Assembly (NCBI GenBank): GCA_958510825.1
Contig: OY294047.1
Span: 3,534,001-3,598,000, forward strand
DNA from: Brachypterus glaber
Taxonomy: Eukaryota; Arthropoda; Insecta; Coleoptera; Kateretidae
DNA: 64,000 nucleotides
Direction of reading: 5' to 3'
In this document: in pieces, positions 55,932 to 64,000 of the stretch
Layout: each line of letters begins with the position of its first letter
Numbering within the stretch: the stretch's first letter is position 1
Notes under the pieces: generated by a model
The model's database searches: none
What the model was told of the DNA's origin: nothing
What the model saw: only the letters and a program-made list of their open reading frames with translations
Program-made: the position numbers and the translations under genes

Positions 55932-56788
55932 GGGGAGACTGGGGTCAATTGAAACGGGGGTGTTTGAAACAAGTCGAATATATCCGAAACGAGTTGTAAA
56001 ACGTATTAATTAGTAAGTATTTTAGTTTTTATTCTTTTGCCTATTAATCCAAAACTATTGTGTTTTTTAAAGGGTCGTTTAGAATATAGTGACCTCTAAT
56101 GTTCAAGCTTGAAGGGATGTGGTTATTATTCATGAGATATATTTTTTTTGCTCCATAATGAAATATATCGATACATGTGCTAGGGACGATTGAAACAATT
56201 TCTCTGGGGTCGGTTGAAACGCGTTTTTACACATTATTTTTTGACATTATCCAACAATTTCTAAAAATTCAAATGGAAATAATGTTATCTTATCTTATTT
56301 TAAAAATACAACCTTCTTGAATCCACTACTGCAGTATACTGCTAAAATTACAACTTTTTTTCCTACTTAGAAAAAGTTAATGACTAAAAAAAAAAACGTT
56401 TCAACTACTGCTAAAATTACAATTTTTATATTTTTAACCCATGAGATTTACAATTTTTTCGAATCTCAAGATAAGTGGGGCCCTGTCTGCGATGAAAAAA
56501 AATAAAAACCAGTTGTAAAAAATATTTGTCTTTATTTAACATATGTTTTAACTAACCCCAGGTACTGTTTCAATTGACCCAGGTTTGGGGACAGTTGACA
56601 CATTTAACATATTGTTATAAAAATGCTTTCATTTTTTTGAATGGTGTATATGGGACTAAAACAATATTGCACTCTTATATCCAGATAATTAGGCTGTAAT
56701 TAGAGCGCATTGCCAAATGGATCATAGTTAAAATCTAGTTACAGTAAACAATTTTCTCAAAAAGGTTTCAATTGACCCCAGTCTCCCC
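55932..56788. mobile_element. GGGGAGACTGGGGTCAATTG MITE, copy 2
   Basis: 857 bp, ends GGGGAGACTGGGGTCAATTG and CAATTGACCCCAGTCTCCCC (perfect), TA on both sides (55930-55931, 56789-56790). High similarity to 50350-51375. Confidence 0.9.
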
Positions 56789-57030
56789 TACATATTTTCT
56801 AGACCCTAATAATAAAATTAATAAACATTCCAATGTAGGAATAGTTTAATAACTCATTAGATCAAAAATAAAAATATACAATTTATTTTCTTTAAACAAT
56901 TTTCGACAAGATTAAGATTGTTAAAAACTCAGAAATCTTGGCCAATTGGTTGGTTTAGTTTATATTATCAGACTCGCTCATTTTAAATTGCTCTCCTTAC
57001 TCGTATTATGTTTTTACATAACTATTTTTA

Positions 57031-57568
57031 GTCCGGGAGCCCACGCCCAGTAGATTTTTTTTATTACCTCACCGTTGAGACTTTGTATATGTGTTCTTTA
57101 TGTCCTGTCAAACAACTTCTTACATAAGACATTTCTCGGTAGCGGAGCGTTTTTTTTTTGTTTTTTTGGGACCAACCCTTAACTTTAGGGCGTCCGACAA
57201 CGGTATTACCAGAAAAATTAAAAGATTACCACTTGATTTTAAATATTTTTATTAAACGATCCTGAAAAAATCAGCTGTGAGGTGCTAAATGTTATGACGT
57301 CATAACTAACCTAACATGGTATGACGTCATAAAATTTAGCAATTCACAGCTGATTTTTTCAGGATCGTTTAATAAAAATATTTAAAATCGAGTGGTAATC
57401 TTGTCCGACAAAAAATTTTGGTCAATAACGTTGCGGGTGCCCAAAAAAAAACGCCCCGGTACCGAGAATTTTCCGAGGAATTTTCTTATGTAAAAATTTA
57501 TTTGACGGGACATAAAATCTCAACGGTGAGGTAATAAAAAAAATTCTACTGGGCGTCGGCTCCCGGAC
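57031..57568. mobile_element. 538-bp foldback, ends GTCCGGGAGCC
   Basis: TIR GTCCGGGAGCCCACGCCCAG / CTGGGCGTCGGCTCCCGGAC, TA on both sides. Arms continue to the centre (TCAGCTGTGA / TCACAGCTGA, TATGACGTCATA repeated), so the whole element could fold as one hairpin. Confidence 0.88.
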
Positions 57569-57860
57569 TATTTCCAGAGAAAAGGCTAACCAATCAATAA
57601 ATTATTTAGAAATGTGAAAATATTACCAGATATTTTGATTTAAAATATTAATGCCAAAAATCATTCAGTGGTTTTTGATAAATATTTGAAAATATCGATT
57701 CGTGATTCTTTCTTGGGAAATAGTTTTTTTAATGTGTATTTAAAATTTCTGATTAATTAAGTATTTTCGCATGAATAGGGCGTTAAATTTACTAAATATT
57801 TAAAATAATGGATATTATAGTTTTAAATACATATTCACTAAAGCAGAACATAAAACTATA

Positions 57861-58429
57861 ATCCGTCCAATTATGCAAGATAGTAGTTTAAAATTCCCGC
57901 GATTTTTAAGCTATCATTGGTTAAAAACTCGTATCTTTTAAGATATAAAATATTGTGTCATTTATTGTCTATGACAATGATTGACGGTCGTTAAAGCTAA
58001 TAACAGAAGAGAAAGTTACATAAAAAAAATGGTTATACTTAATATTATTTTATATGGCCTTGAATAAGGTACTTTTTTGGTTTATTCTTCACACCCTCAC
58101 ACTAAATTAGCATATTCTACATATTGTACGAACGTAAATTATATTGAACACAAGGAAAACGTCAAATTTTTAGGATACAATTACAACTTAAGGCCTATCC
58201 AGAGGCTCGCATTACAACCATTACAAGATACATGACGACACATCAAGCGAATCCTGGAATCGCATTCTATGCTTGTTATGCGAGTCTTTGGAGAGGCCCT
58301 TTCCAGGAAAACAGTACCGACATCTGTTAAATTTTTGATACACTACGATTTATGCATAATTATGCTATTTATGCGCTCTGTGGTGTAAAACGGGCCGCGT
58401 CCCTTACTATCTTGCATAACTGGTCGGAG
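57861..58429 (+). mobile_element. TCCGTCCAATTATGC-ended TA-target MITE, copy 2
   Basis: Same orientation as 41052-41636 and highly similar. Ends ATCCGTCCAATTATGCAAG and TGCATAACTGGTCGGAG, TA on both sides. Confidence 0.87.
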
Positions 58430-58586
58430 TATACATAATATTATAAAGCATCTTAATGTTATTTAAAAACAATTAATTTTAGTTTTTAGTTTTAAACTTA
58501 TTTGTAGTATTAGCGCAATTTTGCAAACAAAATACCCAGAGAACTGAGTAATTAACTTTAAAGGTTTTTGAAATTATGAATCCAAA

Positions 58587-59185
58587 GGCAGACTAACATC
58601 TCTACTCTAAATTTCTCTACTCCCTAACATCCCTACTCCATAACAACTCTACTCCGTAACATCTCTACTCCCTAACATCCCTACTCCATAACATCCCTAC
58701 TCCACAACAACTCTACTCCGTAACATCTCTACTCCATAACATCTCTACTCCGTAACAACTCTATTCCACACTATAAACACTCGATTAGCCACTTGTCTTA
58801 ACTCAAAAGAATATTTGTCATGCTAAGTCACTGTCAAAAATGAATTCAGTTTATTAATTACTTACATATTAGTACATGTTAAGAGTACGCGGTCATTGTT
58901 GCTTTTAGAATAATTCATTTATGATTTTTCTAGATTTACATTAAAAGATAAACGTTTTCTAGGAAAAAAATATAATAATCTAGAAGAAGAAGATTCTTTG
59001 TTCTTTGAACTGCTCATTTATTATTAAGTGGCTAATAAAGTGCATATAGTGTGGAGTAGAGTTGTTACGGAGTAGAGATGTTATGGAGTAGAGATGTTAC
59101 GGAGTAGAGTTGTTGTGGAGTAGGGATGTTATGGAGTAGGGATGTTAGGGAGTAGAGAAATTTAGAGTAGAGATGTTAGTCTGCC
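58587..59185. mobile_element. Foldback with minisatellite arms
   Basis: Ends GGCAGACTAACATCTCTACT and AGTAGAGATGTTAGTCTGCC. The left arm (58596-58770) is a tandem array of 18-20-bp units such as CTACTCCATAACATC; the right arm (59048-59178) is the same array inverted. The centre is about 275 bp of AT-rich DNA. Confidence 0.88.
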
Positions 59186-59739
59186 AATCCAAAGAAAATT
59201 GCCAAAACTTAAATCTCTGTCTTTATCCTTAAAATGCTTAGAAACTATTTTTTTTGCATGTCTTGGTTGGAAGTTCTGACTTTGAATACTCAAAATAATA
59301 ATATCATCTTCATTCAGGACCTTCAGAGTAACCTACACAGGTCTCTAAAACTGGGTAAATTTATATTTAACAAAAATAGTGTAATTCAAAGTGTAATTTT
59401 TTCTTCTATTATGAAAGAATATCTATGAAGTATTAGTGATATATTTTTGTATTTTTTGTAAGTAGTGTCCTAGGGGAGCCTGATGTGACCAAGATAGACT
59501 AAAAATCAGAATTTTTCATTTAAACCGAATTTCAAAGAGAAGTAACTGGTAAACTAATAGTTGACAAGGAAGACTGAATGTTTTCATAGATTTTTTGTAG
59601 GGTTGCTCCATCTGGGTAACCATGAGTTTTTGTAGGAATTACATTTAACTGACATATCTTCCATATTTGCATTAGTCAAGAAAACCTTTATTTTTAAATT
59701 CCGCGCAGTATGTATCGATACTCATGGCCATTTACCCGG
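59186..59739. other. Intergenic, nothing recognised
   Basis: A single TAGGGGAGCCTGATGTGACC at about 59472 resembles one end of the GGGGAGACTGG family, but no opposite end was found. Confidence 0.45.
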
Positions 59740-59747
59740 GTAAATAC

Positions 59748-60000
59748 CAACGAACTAATAACTCTTCTTTCTAGAATACGCATACCGTTAAAATAAAGTA
59801 TCGCCAACATCTCGGTTTGTTTGAAAACAAATAGTAGGTATATTCAGGCCAGAACAATAACAGTTAACAGTAACTGGTATTGTTGTCTCTGTTAGAACAA
59901 AGATGTACGAGTAAGACAGACGAATGTTTATGTTGCCGACGTTTTTGTCAGTTTTTCGAATGAAATGCCTATTCTAGAGAGAAGAGTTATTAGTTCCTTG
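59748..60000 (-). mobile_element. hAT-like MITE, copy 2
   Basis: 253 bp, inverted relative to 21929-22169. GTAAATAC at 59740-59747 and GTAAATCC at 60001-60008 are a 7-of-8 matching target duplication. Confidence 0.85.
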
Positions 60001-60163
60001 GTAAATCCATGATAACTCACGTTACAGCCACAGAAAAAATGACTTTTTCTTTTAAATAATTTATTACCTTATTATTAAAGATTGTTTGTTAGATATTATT
60101 ATTAAAGAATGTTTCTTAAAAAATAATAATGTAATAAAATACTTATTTATATTTAGTTATTTG

Positions 60164-60279
60164 CGCTCCTAGTAGAGGTAAGTGAATTTTTCTGTGTGAG
60201 GTCGTATTTTGTGGACCGAAGCGGAGCTGAGTTCCATAAACACGACCGAAGACAGAAAAAGCTTACCTACGAGTAGCGT
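60164..60279. repeat. 116-bp foldback
   Basis: CGCTCCTAGTAGAGGTAAG and TTTTTCTGTGTGAGGTCGT face ACGACCGAAGACAGAAAAA and CTTACCTACGAGTAGCG. Confidence 0.75.
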
Positions 60280-60814
60280 ATTAAATTTTTCTCACTACCA
60301 ATGAGTTAAAATCTTATTTAATTAATAATATTTTTGATATTTATATGTGTGACAATTCAAGAAATATTTTTTTTATGGAATCTCTCTATAAAATTAAAAA
60401 TAGTGGTCTTGTGTCTAGATGATTATGAGCTTATGAGTGGCAAAATAGGAAAAATATAAAAAGCGTATACGCGTAATGGATAATAAAGGTATCACTAAAA
60501 TACATTTTTAAACCACCATAATACAACAACAGTGTTGAAATAAAATCACTAATCACGTGATACAATTTTAAACTCAGATAGACCTGCGCCGAATTTATTA
60601 ATGTTTCCTTTTTCTCATTACAAATATGGTTCATTTGAAAATTTAAAAAAAATGTCAACATTAAATAAAAAAATTCAATAACAATGTAGATTGTAGTAAG
60701 AAAAACATTTCAGGTTGAGTGACAATTAAACATAACAGACCCAAACATAACGCATAATGACATAATGTCATAATTTGCATATGTTCTTCTTCTATCGTAT
60801 ATCAACCAATCTTA
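60280..60814. other. Intergenic with element fragments
   Basis: GATTATGAGCTTATGAGTGG near 60421 resembles the TTTTTTCTATTTTGC family and CAGATAGACCTGCGCCGA near 60577 resembles the end of 26558-27145. Both are fragments. Confidence 0.45.
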
Positions 60815-61847
60815 CGTGGAAAGAAATTAGTGGGCTCTGTGCTATAAATTATAAGATATTTGGTTTTTATAAGTGACACGAAAACTAATAATGTTACAAA
60901 TAAATTGGAAACGATTATATTTATTACAGACGATTAAGTATATCAAACTATTAAATAAATTAAATTTTATTATATTTTATTATTCACTAAACAATTAAAG
61001 TATTTCATGTAATTTTTTACACTGAATATGTAACATGAAGCCTTATATTTATACAGCGCGGTCCAAAAGTCACCCCCCCCCCCCTTTTAACTTTTGAACG
61101 AGTTGAGATATCGATTTCAAATTTAGAACTCTTAAATAAGACAACTTAAACTATCTTTTAGCATATATTTGATATTTTCAGCTCTTAAAATGTGGGCAGG
61201 GGGGCATGGGGGACATTTTTTTAAACGGAAAGGGAGATCGTGTGATACATCATTTTAAAGCTTATAAAATTCTCTATTTAAACTAACATTTTTAAATTTT
61301 TAAAATATGTTTTTTAAGGTTTTGATTTTTCAATTTTTTGTGCTAAAACATTCGATTTTTTAAGTTTTTTTTTATAAATTTTTATTTATGTCAACTAAAA
61401 TTAGTTTAAAAGTATAATTAACATTTTCTTATGATGAAATTAGGCATTTTTAAAAAAATACTTGTTTTTTTTTAGAGGAATTTTGACATTAATACCCATT
61501 TTCAACCCCATTTTAAACGCAAAAAAATTGGACTTTTTAAATTTAAAAATATGGAGTTAAATGGAGAATTTTATAAGCTTTAAAATGATGTATTACACGA
61601 CCCCCCTTTCCATTTAAAAAAATGTGCCCCCATGTCCCCTTGCCCACATTTTAAGAGCTGAAAGTATTAAATATATGCTAAAAGATAGTTTAAGTTGTCT
61701 TATTTAAAAGTTCCAAATTTGAAGTCGATATCTCAACTGGTTCAAAAGTTAAGAGGGGGGGTGACTTTTGGACCGCGCTGTATAATAAGCGATTATAATT
61801 TGCTTAGTATGTGTCTTATAGCGCTCTTAGCTATATATTTTTTCCGT
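60815..61847 (-). mobile_element. CACGGAAA-type MITE, copy 4 (diverged, interrupted)
   Basis: Begins CGTGGAAAGAAATTAGTGGG and ends TTTTTTCCGTG; about 300 bp of host sequence after removal of the insert at 61054-61780. It has internal deletions relative to 20118-20542, so this is an old copy. Confidence 0.78.
61054..61780. mobile_element. 727-bp foldback, TIR CAGCGCGGTCCAAAAGTCAC, TA target, nested
   Basis: Ends CAGCGCGGTCCAAAAGTCAC and its inverse. TA at 61052-61053 and 61781-61782. Arms match almost to the centre (AGACAACTTAAACTATCTTT / AAAGATAGTTTAAGTTGTCT; CGTGTGATACATCATTTTAA / TTAAAATGATGTATTACACG). The interior is C-rich near the ends. Confidence 0.88.
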
Positions 61848-62495
61848 GAATGTGCTTATGCCTTATGTAAATTATGTTCTTATGCATTATGTTTGGTTAT
61901 GCAAGCCTGTGGATAGCGCTAAATATACAACGTGTAAAATATTTTTAGACTTATAAATATTAATATTCGTCCCTTTTTAATATAGGTTATTCTCGGTGTT
62001 TCTATAATATTTAGATGTCATTACCAGAATGAAGATATTGAATGAATTTACTTATTTTTAAATCTTATTTATTTGGTTTAACTATTTTTAAAGGCATTTA
62101 CAGAAAAAAAATAATCTGACAAGCACTAATGGGTATTTGACCCAAAAAGTTGAACTAAATTATTTTGTGGTATTTTTTGCTTTAAAATACCCTTAGAATA
62201 ATGATAAAAACATTCTAGCCCACCACCAGGGGTAGGTGACACCCCATTTTTAATTGTTAATATTTTTTTTGTAAATTGGGTCAGGGGGGAGACAGTCAAA
62301 AAAAAATCAAAATAGCGGCCAATTGTCCCCCATCTATTAGGCTACCAAAGGTAATTATTCGATTTTGTGAAATTAGAAAAGTTCATGTTTTAGGCTCAAA
62401 TACCCCAAAATAATTTCAAGAAAGTAAAAAGAATCAAACATACCAAGATATTTTCCTGTAAATGCTACATTTACTATTCCACTTAATTTAATAAA
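61848..62495. other. Intergenic, nothing recognised
   Basis: AT-rich with no repeat partner noticed. Confidence 0.5.
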
Positions 62496-62895
62496 CAGTG
62501 CGGTCCAAAAGTCGCCATCCCCCCTTTTAAGTTTTGAACGAGTTGAGATATCGACTTCAAATTTGCAACTCGTAAATAAGACAACTTAAACTATCTTTTT
62601 GTATATGCGTATTTAATATTTTCAGCTCCTAAAGTATGGACAGGGGGACATGGGAGGATTTTTTTTAAAAGCATTCGAATAGAGAAAATAATTTTCTTTA
62701 AAATGTTGTATCATACGACCCCTTTTTCATTAAAAAAAAATCTTATGCCCCCCCGACCACATTTTAAAGTCTCAAAATATCAAATATACACCAGACGATA
62801 GTTTAAGTTGTCTTATTTAAGTTCCAGATTTAAAGTCGATACCTCCACTCGTTCAAAAGTTAAGAGGGGGGGGGGGTGACGTTTGGATCGCAATG
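62496..62895. mobile_element. CAGTGCGGTCC-type foldback, shorter copy
   Basis: 400 bp, close relative of 61054-61780 with the same subterminal AGACAACTTAAACTATC arms but a reduced centre. The right end reads GGATCGCAATG, partly decayed. Confidence 0.82.
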
Positions 62896-63319
62896 TAGAT
62901 ATACATTAAATGAGAAGATAATACATTATCATATTATACTATAGTTGACGGCCCTTTTTTTTGGTCATCAAGTAAGTGTACTCATGAGTAGTAGTAATTA
63001 CTTTTTTTTCATCAACTTCTAATTGGAGGGGCGGGCATATGTTATTCATTGCCTAGGGCGGAAAGTTTAGTAAAGCCGGCCCTGGCGTTTAATGTCAGAT
63101 AATATCTACCATTTTTATACGTGCCTATGTTTTAATATAAGTGTAGAAAGTAGTGGGAAGCGCGATGCGCCGCTGTCAGCTATTTCCCAAGACTTAAAGA
63201 ATATAATCACTGAAGGAGAGCTATTCAGTTCAGCTTAATGATTTTATCAGATTTCTACTGCGCCATGTAAATCAAGCATGTAAGATGACCTATGGCGATC
63301 TATGTCATCCTGTTTTTGT
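62896..63319. other. Intergenic, nothing recognised
   Basis: No gene. GAAAGTTTAGTAAAGCCGGC near 63060 looks like the edge of a dispersed repeat. Confidence 0.4.
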
Positions 63320-63360
63320 TGTATATACAGTACACCTATTATAGGTGTACTGTATATACA
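63320..63360. repeat. Perfect 41-bp palindrome
   Basis: Arms TGTATATACAGTACACCTAT and ATAGGTGTACTGTATATACA around a single T. CACCTATTATAGGTGT is related to the palindrome near 48290-48334. Confidence 0.9.
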
Positions 63361-63459
63361 GCTATATTTAATATACATCTTTAATGTGTTATGTTCTCCT
63401 ATTACCAATTTAAAATATTCTTATTGAAAATCGTGGAAATCTGGTGGTAATCTTGAAGA

Positions 63460-63616
63460 AATCTTCAATAAACCGTTTGGCAACATCGAAAAATCGATGT
63501 ATCAAAAGATTTGTTAAACATTCGTCGAAGCTTGGTCAAAGATTTGTCAAAGATTTGTTTATTTTTAACGAATTTTTGACGAAGCTTTTACCAATCTGTC
63601 ACAAATCTTTGACAAA
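63460..63616. repeat. Imperfect foldback with CAAAGATTTGT words
   Basis: GGTCAAAGATTTGTCAAAGA and CGTCGAAGCTT face AAGCTTTTACCAATCTGTC and CAAATCTTTGACAAATC. The 87-codon ORF across it (63444-63707) has no family resemblance. Confidence 0.6.
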
Positions 63617-64000
63617 TCATTGTTTGTTTAGGGTCTCGCGCATAAAACCGGCTTGTTGTTTGAAAGTGTCGGTAAGAGATAAATTTAACTTACAACATTT
63701 ATCATAAGACATTTCTTTATAGTTCTGATGAAACAACCCGACTGAAATTTAAACGAAAACAAAATTATATTATCTTCTCAATTTTACTTATTAATAGGTA
63801 CTTATTATAGATATATGTAAATATATATATAACCTATTTTATAAATATATGTATTTTAATATTTTATTACAATTAATTGTTTAAGTTACGTTTAATATAA
63901 AGTATACAAATCTTCATAAAGAATTGATTTTTTCTTTATATAGATTTATACAGATAAAACTGTTTTTTTGCGAGCAAACTATTCACTTTTGCATTACGCA
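63617..64000. other. AT-rich end of window, nothing recognised
   Basis: ATATATGTAAATATATATAT low-complexity sequence. No gene start seen. Confidence 0.5.

Noticed and set aside
58596..59178. Possible CRISPR-like array
   Set aside because: Units of 18-20 bp are directly adjacent with no spacers, arranged as inverted arms of a foldback, in a eukaryotic genome.

Overview
This is an AT-rich, intron-bearing eukaryotic window, most likely from an insect; a beetle or another arthropod with a large transposon-rich genome fits, but I cannot name the species. The evidence is spliced genes with GT-AG introns, an ELOVL-type elongase tail, an ERICH2-like gene, a tRNA-derived SINE, a CR1/Jockey-type LINE fragment, a Tc1 transposase relic and a very dense load of short foldback DNA transposons (MITEs). 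There is no bacterial gene organisation, and almost all of the many 60-100 codon ORFs are chance or repeat-derived.

Two host genes are supported, both on the + strand. (1) At 46-3044 are the last three coding exons of a very-long-chain fatty-acid elongase (ELOVL/ELO family). Its upstream exons, with the catalytic histidine box, lie outside the window, and its C-terminus is a KKxx ER-retrieval signal. (2) At 40574-54826 is a complete seven-exon gene of 253 codons that resembles glutamate-rich protein 2 (ERICH2). It includes a 10-nt first coding exon, a conserved helical core near residues 41-92, a Glu/Ser/Asp-rich middle and a Ser-rich tail. Splice phases agree at all six junctions. The two genes show no sign of working together; they are only neighbours.

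Everything else is intergenic or intronic sequence, much of it mobile DNA. By region: 0.3-9 kb holds hairpins, the CCCGCG family, a candidate promoter island and an 840-bp foldback. 9-12.2 kb holds three copies of a double-hairpin MITE inside an old degenerate triplication. 12.5-16.7 kb holds a dispersed repeat and a PIF/Harbinger-like element, each with a later element inside it. 17-22.2 kb holds more double-hairpin MITEs, a CACGG-ended TA-target MITE and a hAT-like MITE. 22.6-25.8 kb holds a near-perfect 1.15-kb tandem duplication and a SINE split by a MITE. 26-40 kb holds further foldbacks, the Tc1 relic and two more Harbinger-like copies. 40.5-54.8 kb is the ERICH2-like gene, whose introns are filled with at least twelve elements. 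55-63.4 kb holds additional copies and foldbacks.

The main discovery-type result is structural. In six places one element sits inside another repeat, and for five of these a second, uninterrupted copy of the host repeat in the same window lets the insertion boundaries and target-site duplication be read directly (four TA, one probably TC). This gives a relative age order and defines several MITE families to the base. I did not find a convincing new protein system.
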